A stretch of DNA of 14,928 nt from an uncultured Bacilli bacterium (GTDB lineage: Bacteria; Bacillota_I; Bacilli_A; RF39; UBA660), in NCBI GenBank assembly GCA_949840855.1, contig CATKYP010000008.1, positions 1 to 14,928 on the forward strand, in the 5' to 3' direction. The notes under the pieces are model-generated. The model was not told the DNA's origin and did no database searches. It worked only from the letters and a program-made list of their open reading frames with translations. Below, piece by piece: positions 1 to 5,721 of the stretch (the first letter of the stretch is position 1; every line of letters starts with the position of its first letter). Position numbers and translations under genes: made by a program.

Positions 1-40
1 TTTTGTCACATCCTTTCACAACATATTTATTTTATCATAT
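1..40 (-). promoter_or_regulatory. Possible promoter and ribosome-binding site of a gene beyond the left edge
   Basis: Read on the minus strand, positions 37-29 give TGATAAAAT, an extended -10-like element. An AAAGGA Shine-Dalgarno-like hexamer lies at 16-11. A start codon would fall at or just past position 1. No terminator separates this from spoIIID, so the next gene may also be co-transcribed with it. In Bacillus subtilis the gene after spoIIID is the MreB-like mbl. That identity cannot be tested here because no coding sequence is inside the window. Confidence 0.3.
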
Positions 41-60
41 TTTTTTATTTTTTATCCATT

Positions 61-312
61 TTATGGCAAATTTTTATATTTCTTTCTTGTTGCTTCTCCA
101 CCTAAATAGCATCTTATATCTAAATGCTTTTTAAATACTGTTTGTACCTTTTCGTATAATTCCTTATCTAATTTTATTAATCTTTCTTGCATATCCTTAT
201 GTATTGTACTTTTTGATATTCCAAGATGCTTGGCTAGCTCTCTTAAAGTAATTTCTGTATTAGTAATAATATTAGCTTCTTCAATTACTCTTCTTTTAAT
301 TCTTATATTCAT
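61..312 (-). CDS. spoIIID: Sporulation transcription factor SpoIIID
   Basis: Small DNA-binding regulator of the mother cell. In Bacillus it is made under sigma-E and switches many sigma-E genes on or off, including the path to sigma-K. The 83-residue protein is close to the usual 85-95. A helix-turn-helix sits at about residues 22-45 (ELAKHLGISKSTIHKDMQER) and matches the family core SKSTxHKDxxER. A second family block, the basic GGEATRKKYK, lies near the C terminus. The start has an AAGGAGA site a few bases upstream. It follows spoIIQ, separated by a hairpin terminator, so it probably has its own promoter in 313-358. I see only a weak candidate there (TATACTTT-like -10 near 329-336) and do not call it. 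It is the last complete gene before the left edge. Confidence 0.95.
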   Translation of the reverse strand: MNIRIKRRVIEEANIITNTEITLRELAKHLGISKSTIHKDMQERLIKLDKELYEKVQTVFKKHLDIRCYLGGEATRKKYKNLP

Positions 313-358
313 AAAATTTCTCCTTAATAAAGTATATAAACTTGGATTAAATTTTATG

Positions 359-380
359 AAAAAAGAAGATTACTCTTCTT
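359..380 (-). terminator. Intrinsic terminator of spoIIQ
   Basis: Directly after the spoIIQ stop the minus strand folds as AAGAAGA-GTAA-TCTTCTT (arms 374-380 and 363-369), followed by TTTT. The 7-bp stem, 4-nt loop and short U tract fit a rho-independent terminator separating spoIIQ from spoIIID. The stem is A/T-rich, so efficiency is uncertain. Confidence 0.6.
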
Positions 381-381
381 A

Positions 382-1032
382 CTATTCTGATTTTGTATTG
401 TTTGTTAGTTCTTTATCGATGTATAAGCTTGGATCAACTGCTTTAGCTTTGATGTATAATTCGAAATGTAAATGGTTACCCATATCTTTATCCATTTCAT
501 TTGTTCCGCTTTTTCCTATTGTTTGTCCTTGTGTTACTGTATCACCTTTTTTAACATCAACTGTACTTAAGCTTTGATATACTGAAATATAGTCATTATC
601 GTGTTTTATTTCTACTATTTTTCCTAGTACATCATCTGATGTTACGGAAATAACTGTTCCATCTAGAATACTTACTACATCAAAACTTTCTTCTAAAATA
701 TAATCAATTCCTGAATTCTGCATATATGTGTTATCGTGATATGTAATTGAATTTTCTTGTTTTTTATCTTCATCAGTTTGATTATAGTAGTATTTACCTA
801 TACTTACTTTTTCGTTAGTATATGGTTTTATTATTTTTGTTGTTTCTTTTATAACTGGCTTTTCTTCATCAATTATAGTCTCTGAAACATAATCCATATT
901 TTCTGTTGTTTTATTAGTACTTTTCTTTGTTAGAGAATTAGATACTAATAATGTAACATAAAAAGTAAATATAAATAGGCATACATATAAGCTGGGTAAA
1001 ACATAGGGTCTTAATTTTAATTTTCTTTTCAT
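382..1032 (-). CDS. spoIIQ: Stage II sporulation protein Q (SpoIIQ), LytM/M23-like
   Basis: Forespore membrane protein. In Bacillus it binds mother-cell SpoIIIAH across the intermembrane space, helps engulfment and forms part of the feeding-tube channel. The 216 residues contain one N-terminal membrane segment (about 10-31), a polar linker and a LytM/peptidase M23 domain (about 95-205). The block VYQSLS (151-156) and the KSG...GNHLHFE block are characteristic of SpoIIQ. HLH (187-189) is intact, but the first zinc ligand position reads NSGID (106-110), with no His where active LytM enzymes have HxGxD, so the protein is probably not an active endopeptidase, as in B. subtilis. The GAGGTGG ribosome site is 4 nt from the ATG. 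It lies downstream of DUF1146 with a 53-bp gap carrying a possible sigma-F promoter. Confidence 0.93.
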   Translation of the reverse strand: MKRKLKLRPYVLPSLYVCLFIFTFYVTLLVSNSLTKKSTNKTTENMDYVSETIIDEEKPVIKETTKIIKPYTNEKVSIGKYYYNQTDEDKKQENSITYHDNTYMQNSGIDYILEESFDVVSILDGTVISVTSDDVLGKIVEIKHDNDYISVYQSLSTVDVKKGDTVTQGQTIGKSGTNEMDKDMGNHLHFELYIKAKAVDPSLYIDKELTNNTKSE

Positions 1033-1049
1033 TTTTCCACCTCATTAAG

Positions 1050-1077
1050 AGTTTTTACCGAAAATGAAAATTTATAC
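1050..1077 (-). promoter_or_regulatory. Possible sigma-F-type promoter of spoIIQ
   Basis: In the gap before spoIIQ the minus strand carries GTATA (1077-1073) and, 13 nt later, GGTAAAAACT (1059-1050). These resemble the forespore sigma-F elements GywTA and GGnrAnAnT. The spacer is about 2 nt shorter than the usual 15, so this is only a candidate. Its position directly upstream of a gene that is sigma-F dependent in Bacillus supports it. Confidence 0.28.
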
Positions 1078-1085
1078 ATTATTTA

Positions 1086-1280
1086 TTAAAATTTTGTAGT
1101 TAGGAAAAAATCCCAGATAAAATTTGTTACTAAATAAATTAAAGAAAGTGCTAATAATAAGTAAAATACTTTTGCTTGCAGTTCTTTATTTTTTTTAAAT
1201 ATTTTAGTAATATTAACTGAGTCTAATGCCCATATTACTAATATTGTAATTAAAAAATAAAGTAGAGCTTTAACACTCAT
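1086..1280 (-). CDS. ywzB: DUF1146 (YwzB-like) small membrane protein
   Basis: A 64-residue protein with two membrane helices (about 5-20 and 36-57) joined by a basic segment, NITKIFKKNKELQAK. The layout 'ALxxxNxxKIFKK...QAKxxYxLLALxLxYLVxNFxxDFF' fits the DUF1146 family of Firmicutes, whose B. subtilis member is ywzB. Its function is unknown. In Bacillus it sits next to the ATP synthase operon and murA-spoIID-spoIIQ; here it lies between rpiB and spoIIQ. The start overlaps the end of rpiB by 11 nt, with a GAGGAAA ribosome site inside the rpiB reading frame, so the two are translationally linked. Confidence 0.8.
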   Translation of the reverse strand: MSVKALLYFLITILVIWALDSVNITKIFKKNKELQAKVFYLLLALSLIYLVTNFIWDFFLTTKF

Positions 1281-1737
1281 TAGTTTCCTCGTATTTAATT
1301 ATTTTATTAACTCTTCTTTTATGTCTTTCATCATTTATTACTTCAGCACTTATAAAAGCATCAATATATTTTTTTATATTTTCCATATTTTCTGTGTAAT
1401 TAAAAGTCATAACATTAGCGCCATTATCATTTCTACTTAAAATAGCATCTTCTAATGAATTTATTTTAGCACATCTTATGCCTTTTACTTTATTGGCTGC
1501 AATTGACATTCCTATCCCTGTTCTACATACTAATATTCCTATTTCTGCTTCCTTATTTATAACTTTTTCACATACTTTAAAAGCAAAATCTGGATAATCA
1601 TCAGTTTCTGTATTTCTAGGACTACAGTCTAATACTTTATATTTTTTTTCTTCTAAATATTCTATAATTTCTTTTTTATATTCTACTCCACGATGATCAC
1701 TTGCTATTGCAATAATCATATTTTCTTCCTTTTCCAT
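1270..1737 (-). CDS. rpiB: RpiB/LacAB-family sugar-phosphate isomerase
   Basis: Member of the ribose-5-phosphate isomerase B/galactose-6-phosphate isomerase family. RpiB interconverts ribose-5-phosphate and ribulose-5-phosphate in the pentose phosphate pathway. The 155 residues contain the N-terminal SDHRG block (13-17), DDYPDFA (46-52), the catalytic-loop Cys in CRTGIGMSIAANK (C71) and the phosphate-binding RHKRRV (138-143). Two positions are unusual. The Gly after the catalytic Cys is Arg, and the segment SRNDNGANV (101-109) has Asp where E. coli RpiB has the ring-opening His99. The usual G-x-RVVG segment is also replaced by NYTENMEN. The exact substrate is therefore open. The start at 1737 has a perfect AAGGAGA site; an in-frame ATG at 1719 with AGGAAGA is closer to the family N terminus. 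It corresponds to B. subtilis ywlF by context. Confidence 0.85.
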   Translation of the reverse strand: MEKEENMIIAIASDHRGVEYKKEIIEYLEEKKYKVLDCSPRNTETDDYPDFAFKVCEKVINKEAEIGILVCRTGIGMSIAANKVKGIRCAKINSLEDAILSRNDNGANVMTFNYTENMENIKKYIDAFISAEVINDERHKRRVNKIIKYEETNEC

Positions 1738-1830
1738 TTCTTTCTCCTTTAATTTCTAAATAGATATATTATTATCTATAATTATATAATAACAAAATAT
1801 TTTTAATTATTAAATAGATACTTTTTGTCT

Positions 1831-1921
1831 TTTTCCACAATTTTTGTGAATACTTTTTTGTGATTTTCTTTTTTCCACAAATTATGTTAATAATTACTAC
1901 ATAATATTTAGTTTATCCACA
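1831..1921. promoter_or_regulatory. DnaA-box cluster in the rpiB-rpmE intergenic region
   Basis: Three 9-mers in the same orientation match the DnaA-box consensus TTWTNCACA: TTTTCCACA at 1831-1839, TTTTCCACA at 1871-1879 and the canonical TTATCCACA at 1913-1921. They are spaced 40 and 42 bp. A degenerate inverted copy (TGTGAATAC) lies at 1845-1853. The adjoining stretch 1751-1820 is almost pure A/T. I found no other TTWTNCACA matches when reading the rest of the window. The 216-bp gap holds no gene. Flanking genes run in one direction and no dnaA is present, so an accessory DnaA-binding cluster is favoured over oriC. Confidence 0.6.
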
Positions 1922-1940
1922 AATATTGTTAATATAAATT

Positions 1941-1961
1941 AAAAAAACAGCTTTTAAGCTG
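1941..1961 (-). terminator. Intrinsic terminator of rpmE overlapping its stop codon
   Basis: On the minus strand CAGCT-TAAA-AGCTG (1961-1948) is followed by seven T residues. The TAA stop codon of rpmE lies in the loop, so the last two Ala codons form the left arm. The 5-bp stem is short, but the U tract is good. Confidence 0.5.
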
Positions 1962-2169
1962 CTTCTTTAGTATCAAATCCATATTTTTTGTTGAATTTAT
2001 CAACACGTCCTGCACGTGAAGCTCTATTTTGTTTTCCAGTATAAAATGGATGACATTTAGAACATACTTCTACTGATATATCTTCCTTTGTACTTTTTGC
2101 AGTAAAAGTTTCTCCACAAGCACAAGTGATTTTTGCTTCTTTATATTCTGGATGTATTTCTTTTTTCAT
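1954..2169 (-). CDS. rpmE: Ribosomal protein bL31, zinc-containing type
   Basis: Large-subunit protein at the central protuberance that bridges to the 30S head. The protein is 71 residues, as usual for type A L31. Zinc ligands are Cys16, Cys18, Cys36 and Cys39 (CAC and CSKC), so this is the zinc-binding C+ form. HPFYTGKQ (40-47) is the family signature. The ATG at 2169 is chosen because AAGGAGA lies 7 nt upstream and residues start MKKEIHPEY. A longer in-frame start at 2256 would place the -10 element of the promoter inside the gene, so it is rejected. It is transcribed alone, from its own promoter to a terminator at its stop codon. In Bacillus, zinc limitation replaces this type by a zinc-free L31; no Zur-like box was identified here. 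Confidence 0.96.
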   Translation of the reverse strand: MKKEIHPEYKEAKITCACGETFTAKSTKEDISVEVCSKCHPFYTGKQNRASRAGRVDKFNKKYGFDTKEAA

Positions 2170-2188
2170 TAGTTTCTCTCCTTCCGCC

Positions 2189-2207
2189 ATGATTAGTAAA
2201 TAATCAT
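2189..2207 (-). ncRNA. rpmE 5' leader hairpin
   Basis: In the roughly 50-nt leader, ATGATTA-TTTAC-TAATCAT forms a perfect 7-bp stem (arms 2201-2207 and 2189-2195). It ends 5 nt before the Shine-Dalgarno site at 2183-2177. Ribosomal-protein leaders that bind L31 are known in several bacterial groups. Whether this hairpin belongs to such a class needs a covariance-model search. Confidence 0.4.
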
Positions 2208-2227
2208 AGTAATCTATAAACATCGTT

Positions 2228-2256
2228 ATTATAACAATAAATTCCTTATTTGACAA
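2228..2256 (-). promoter_or_regulatory. Sigma-A promoter of rpmE
   Basis: TTGTCA (2256-2251), a 17-nt spacer and a perfect TATAAT (2233-2228) on the minus strand. Transcription should start near 2221, giving a leader of about 50 nt before the rpmE ATG. Confidence 0.8.
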
Positions 2257-2275
2257 GTGATAATAGTTTATCTAA

Positions 2276-3004
2276 TTATTTATTTTGCATTAATAAATTA
2301 TGTTCATATTCATTTATCATTATTTTTGATATTTCTTTATATCCATTTGCATTTGGATAATAAGAATTTGGATTATTAAAATATTTTTCATCTTTAGAAA
2401 GAATAGTTGTATCTATAAATATATCATTATTTTTTTGACAAATATTTTTATATTTTTCATTCAATTTTTTCAATATATTATCATATTTTGTACCATTCTC
2501 ATAATATCCTATTACATAAAGTGTATTTTTATAGTACTTCCCTATTTCGTTTATTAATTTTTTGTATTTATTTGCTATTTCTTCTACTATTCTATTTTCT
2601 TTGTATTCTGTAATATAATTTTCTCTATTTACTTCTAGTATTATATCATTTAATCCTATAGAAAGTGACACTATATCAGCATCTGATAACATTCTTCTTA
2701 TATTATGATTGGGATTATTAATGGTCATCGTTTCTTCTATTAATAAATCATTATATAATTCTGTTATGGTTTTATTTTTACTTGTATAACTTTTATCATA
2801 GAAAGCCAATTTATCGTTTTTTTCTAAATAGTCTTTAAAATAATCACTATAACTGTAACTTATAGCACCATATGAGTTTTCTCCTAAAGAAATTGAATCT
2901 CCTAATGTGATATATGTTATGTTACTTTTATTAGTAAAATTATATATAAAATATACTGATGAAGTTAATAATATTAATATAACTAATTTTATTTTTTTAT
3001 GCAC
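2276..3004 (-). CDS. SGNH/GDSL-type hydrolase-like protein, membrane-anchored
   Basis: Likely extracytoplasmic SGNH-fold protein of 242 residues; members are esterases, lipases or acetyl-hydrolases. A signal anchor spans about 5-22. Block I GDSIS (35-39, nucleophile Ser37) and block III GLND (117-120, oxyanion Asn119) are clear. Block V reads NSYYPNANGYKEIS (213-226), where hydrolases have DxxHPN. Tyr216 stands at the catalytic His position and Asn213 at the Asp position, and the block II Gly is not obvious. It may use another base, be inactive, or only bind. The start codon is GTG with a strong GGAGGA site 6 nt upstream; the overlapping ATG at 3006 is out of frame and soon stops. It lies 36 bp after murA with no terminator between, so a murA-SGNH operon suggests a cell-envelope role. 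Confidence 0.78.
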   Translation of the reverse strand: MHKKIKLVILILLTSSVYFIYNFTNKSNITYITLGDSISLGENSYGAISYSYSDYFKDYLEKNDKLAFYDKSYTSKNKTITELYNDLLIEETMTINNPNHNIRRMLSDADIVSLSIGLNDIILEVNRENYITEYKENRIVEEIANKYKKLINEIGKYYKNTLYVIGYYENGTKYDNILKKLNEKYKNICQKNNDIFIDTTILSKDEKYFNNPNSYYPNANGYKEISKIMINEYEHNLLMQNK

Positions 3005-3040
3005 ATTGATTCCTCCAAAATAAAAAAGTCTTTAATATAT

Positions 3041-4294
3041 TTATATTTCTCGACTCTTTATTTTAGCACCAACTTTAGTTAGTTTTTCCACTATATTTTC
3101 ATATCCTCTTAATATATGTTCAACATTAGTAATCATTGTTGTTCCTTCTGCAATTAATGATGCTGCGACTAAACTTGCTCCTGCACGAAGATCTGTTGCT
3201 ACTACTTCTTTTCCCTTTAATTTACTTGGTCCAATGACTGTTGTTGTTTGATTTTTAACTGTTATATCTGCTCCCATTTGACATAAATATGGTATATGCA
3301 TAAATCTATTTTCAAATATTGTTTCTTCTATTTTGCTTTTTCCTGAACATTGAGTTAAAAGAGTTGTAAATGGTTGTTGTAAATCAGTTGGAAAACCTGG
3401 ATATGTTGCTGTTTTTATGTTTGTCCCTTTATAATTTTCACCTTTAGTAACAGTGATGTAGTCTGAACCAATCTCTAACTTAGCTCCTATTTCTTGTAAT
3501 TTTGATATTAACGATTCTAAATGTTCTGGAATAATATTATCAATTTTTAAGTTTTGTCCGCATAAGGCTCCTATTATTGTATAGGTACCTGCTTCTATTC
3601 TATCTGGTATTACTTCGTGAAAGCAACCATGTAAATGTTTTACTCCTTCTATTTTTATCGTTGAAGTTCCTGCTCCTGTAATGTGTGCTCCCATATTGTT
3701 TAGGAAAGTAGCTACATTTACTATTTCTGGTTCTTTGGCAGCATTATCAATTGTAGTTTTTCCTTCTGCTTTTACAGCTGCTAGCATAATATTTATCGTT
3801 GCTCCTACTGATGCAATATCTAAATAGATTGGGCAGCCTATTAGTTTTTCTGCTTCTACAGTATATTTATTAGCCTCTATTGTTATTTTTGCACCTAATG
3901 CTTCAAATCCTTTTAAATGTAAGTCTATTGGTCTTGCTCCAATTGAACAACCTCCTGGAAAATACATTACAGCTTTTTTATATTTACCTAAAAGGGCTCC
4001 CATAAAATAATATGATGCTCTAAGCTTCTTGGAAAATTCTTCTCCAATTTCTTCATTTTTCATATTAGATGAATCTATTATTATACTTTCACTTGCTCTT
4101 TTGGTAGTAACTCCTAGATGAGATAGTATTGAACAAAGATTATCAGTATCAGTTATTTCTGGAATATTGCAAATTGTTGTTTCTGTATCTGCTAGTATTG
4201 CTGCAGGAATTAATGCCACAGCACTGTTTTTAGCACCACTTATTCTAATAGTACCAGATAATTTTTGTCCACCTTTTATTTCTAATATTTTCAT
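3041..4294 (-). CDS. murA: UDP-N-acetylglucosamine 1-carboxyvinyltransferase (MurA)
   Basis: Catalyses the first committed step of peptidoglycan synthesis, transfer of enolpyruvate from PEP to UDP-GlcNAc, in the cytoplasm. It is the target of fosfomycin. The 417 residues are the usual length. The N-terminal GAKNS (20-24, with Lys22 and Asn23) and the active-site loop PGGCSIGARPID (113-124, Cys116) are intact, so the organism keeps the fosfomycin-sensitive Cys. FPTDLQQPF, near residue 300, holds the catalytic Asp. The ATG has GGAGG about 4 nt upstream. A strong promoter lies 150 bp upstream, giving a long leader. Firmicutes often have two murA copies; which one this is cannot be told from the window, though the sporulation neighbours recall B. 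subtilis murAA. Confidence 0.97.
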   Translation of the reverse strand: MKILEIKGGQKLSGTIRISGAKNSAVALIPAAILADTETTICNIPEITDTDNLCSILSHLGVTTKRASESIIIDSSNMKNEEIGEEFSKKLRASYYFMGALLGKYKKAVMYFPGGCSIGARPIDLHLKGFEALGAKITIEANKYTVEAEKLIGCPIYLDIASVGATINIMLAAVKAEGKTTIDNAAKEPEIVNVATFLNNMGAHITGAGTSTIKIEGVKHLHGCFHEVIPDRIEAGTYTIIGALCGQNLKIDNIIPEHLESLISKLQEIGAKLEIGSDYITVTKGENYKGTNIKTATYPGFPTDLQQPFTTLLTQCSGKSKIEETIFENRFMHIPYLCQMGADITVKNQTTTVIGPSKLKGKEVVATDLRAGASLVAASLIAEGTTMITNVEHILRGYENIVEKLTKVGAKIKSREI

Positions 4295-4438
4295 AAAGCC
4301 TCCATCACTATATTGTATTTATTATTTGCTATTAAGTGCATTATTAAATTTTAAATATTAGAGTTTTTAGATTTTTATATATTTTTATTATAATTTTTAA
4401 ATGTTTTAACTGCTAACACTTTTATCACTTAACTATCT
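4295..4438 (-). other. Long AT-rich murA leader with a possible long-range stem
   Basis: About 144 nt separate the predicted transcription start from the murA ATG, and no open reading frame is evident. TTAAGTG at 4432-4426 can pair with CACTTAA at 4338-4332, enclosing roughly 87 nt. I could not assign a riboswitch family. The rest of the stretch is A/T-rich without a recognisable motif. Confidence 0.35.
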
Positions 4439-4444
4439 ATATGT

Positions 4445-4473
4445 ATCATATTAAAGATATTTTTCTTTGTCAA
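4445..4473 (-). promoter_or_regulatory. Strong sigma-A promoter of murA
   Basis: Perfect TTGACA (4473-4468), a 17-nt spacer and TATGAT (4450-4445) on the minus strand. This is the best promoter in the window. It lies just downstream of the mntP terminator hairpin and should start transcription near 4438. Confidence 0.82.
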
Positions 4474-4479
4474 TAAACC

Positions 4480-4521
4480 TATTAAAAAATAAGCAAAATT
4501 TATATTGATTTTACTTATTTT
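4480..4521 (-). terminator. Possible terminator after mntP
   Basis: Right after the mntP stop, arms at 4508-4521 and 4486-4499 pair over 13 of 14 positions (AAAATAAG/CTTATTTT plus AAAAT/ATTTT, one mismatch) around an 8-nt loop. On the minus strand the stem runs into six T residues. It is nearly all A/T, so weak. Confidence 0.42.
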
Positions 4522-4523
4522 GT

Positions 4524-5060
4524 CTATATATTAAAAAGGTACTTTATAGATAATAAAATAAGTAAGATACCTCCTACTATGCTAGCTCTCTTTTCTACTT
4601 TTTTATTTAAGTATTTTCCTATTGTTAAACCTATTATAGTGAAAATAAAACTAGTTATTGAGAATATTAGACTTGATAGATATGTGTATTCTTCTGTTAA
4701 TGAGAGTCCTAGACCCACTGTGAAGCTATCAATACTTACTGTTATTGCAATTATTATTAAATAAATTAGACTTATTTTTAAATATTGTTCTTTTTCTTTT
4801 CCTGTTAGTACTTCTAGTCCTAATACTAGAAAGATTATTCCTAAAATATAGTTGGCAATCAACTGGAGATTTATGGATATCATAAGTCCTATACAGTTTC
4901 CAAGTAGGGGCATTACGAAATGAAGGATCCCTACTATTACTGGAAAAATTATCAACTTTTTTTTATTTAATAAATTACTTGTAGTAAGACAAATTGATAT
5001 TGAAAAAGCATCCATACTAAGTGCTACTGCTATTATAAGATCTGTTATTATTTTGTTCAT
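4524..5060 (-). CDS. mntP: Manganese efflux pump MntP
   Basis: Inner-membrane exporter that removes excess Mn(II). The 178 residues hold two related halves, each with three predicted helices. The conserved motifs are LSMDAFSIS (14-22, Asp17) and VSIDSFTVG (108-116, Asp111), matching the two essential acidic positions of the family, plus the C-terminal GGILLILLSIK (163-173). Ribosome site AGGTGA lies 4 nt upstream of the ATG. It follows spoIIR by 58 bp, an interval too short for the manganese (yybP-ykoY) riboswitch that often precedes mntP, and no such structure is seen, so it is probably read from the prfA-prmC-spoIIR transcript. B. subtilis ywlD is the positional counterpart. Confidence 0.93.
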   Translation of the reverse strand: MNKIITDLIIAVALSMDAFSISICLTTSNLLNKKKLIIFPVIVGILHFVMPLLGNCIGLMISINLQLIANYILGIIFLVLGLEVLTGKEKEQYLKISLIYLIIIAITVSIDSFTVGLGLSLTEEYTYLSSLIFSITSFIFTIIGLTIGKYLNKKVEKRASIVGGILLILLSIKYLFNI

Positions 5061-5118
5061 AGTTTCACCTAGTATAAATTTATTATTAGTAATTGTTTTT
5101 ATGAATATTTTTTGTGAC

Positions 5119-5652
5119 TTATTTTAGAAAATCAAATTTTTTTAAAATATCTTTTACAAGCAAATGGTATTCAACATCTTTACTTTCATTTTCTTCATCT
5201 ATGAAGCATAATGGAGGAAATAAAACACACCAGAAGTTCTCGCCTTCCCCTTTTCCTAATTTTACAACTAATGATTCATAGTTTCCTTCTTTATATATTA
5301 CGTTCTTATATTCTTTGGTAGGAAAATAGTTTTCTCCATAATTGATATTATAATCTATATTAGTATTATTTTCTTTTAATGTTTTATTTATTGTTTCTTT
5401 CAATAATGGTAAGCTTTCTTCGATGGATTTTCTACTATCAACTAAGCTTTTTTTATTATTTAAAATTTTTTCTATATCTTTATTTAAGTTTTCTTTTACT
5501 TTCATTTTTAGTGCTTGATCTTCTTCTTTATCAGAGTTTGCAATTACTCTAAATCTTATTGATTCAGTTGGAATTATAACTTCTTCTTTTGATAAATCAT
5601 TTGATACAAATACTATAGTTACAACAATTAGGAATACAAATATTTTTTTCAT
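5119..5652 (-). CDS. spoIIR: Stage II sporulation protein R (SpoIIR)
   Basis: Forespore-made signalling protein secreted into the intermembrane space. In Bacillus it triggers SpoIIGA in the mother-cell membrane to process pro-sigma-E. The 177 residues have an N-terminal hydrophobic signal (about 4-17). The family block IRFRVIANSDxxEDQALKxKV lies at about 32-52, and the hallmark NFWCVLFPPLCFIDEE at about 139-154. Start 5652 (ATG) is chosen because GAAGGGTG lies 6 nt upstream. A longer reading frame begins at GTG 5661, which overlaps that ribosome site. The site can pair with an upstream ACCC-C-TT element. The gene sits between prmC and mntP, as in a compressed version of the B. subtilis order. 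Confidence 0.95.
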   Translation of the reverse strand: MKKIFVFLIVVTIVFVSNDLSKEEVIIPTESIRFRVIANSDKEEDQALKMKVKENLNKDIEKILNNKKSLVDSRKSIEESLPLLKETINKTLKENNTNIDYNINYGENYFPTKEYKNVIYKEGNYESLVVKLGKGEGENFWCVLFPPLCFIDEENESKDVEYHLLVKDILKKFDFLK

Positions 5653-5659
5653 TTTTATC

Positions 5660-5682
5660 ACCCTTCATTATAGTAAAGGGGT
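5660..5682 (-). promoter_or_regulatory. Hairpin that can mask the spoIIR ribosome-binding site
   Basis: In the RNA, ACCCCTT (5682-5676) can pair with AAGGGT (5665-5660) with one bulged C, across a 10-nt loop. The 3' arm is the Shine-Dalgarno sequence of spoIIR. This would lower translation when the leader is present. Its use is inference. Confidence 0.38.
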
Positions 5683-5721
5683 ATATTTTTTTATGTTATT
5701 CATTTTCTGTTTGACAAAATA

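Noticed and set aside
1751..1921. The DnaA-box cluster as the chromosomal origin
   Set aside because: No dnaA or dnaN is nearby and genes on both sides run in the same direction, without the strand switch expected at oriC. Kept as a DnaA-binding cluster only.
1954..2256. A longer L31 with a 29-residue N-terminal extension
   Set aside because: The extension spans the -10 element, the leader hairpin and the AAGGAGA site, and has no family similarity.
5061..5118. Manganese (yybP-ykoY) riboswitch before mntP
   Set aside because: The gap is only 58 bp and lacks the conserved paired elements.
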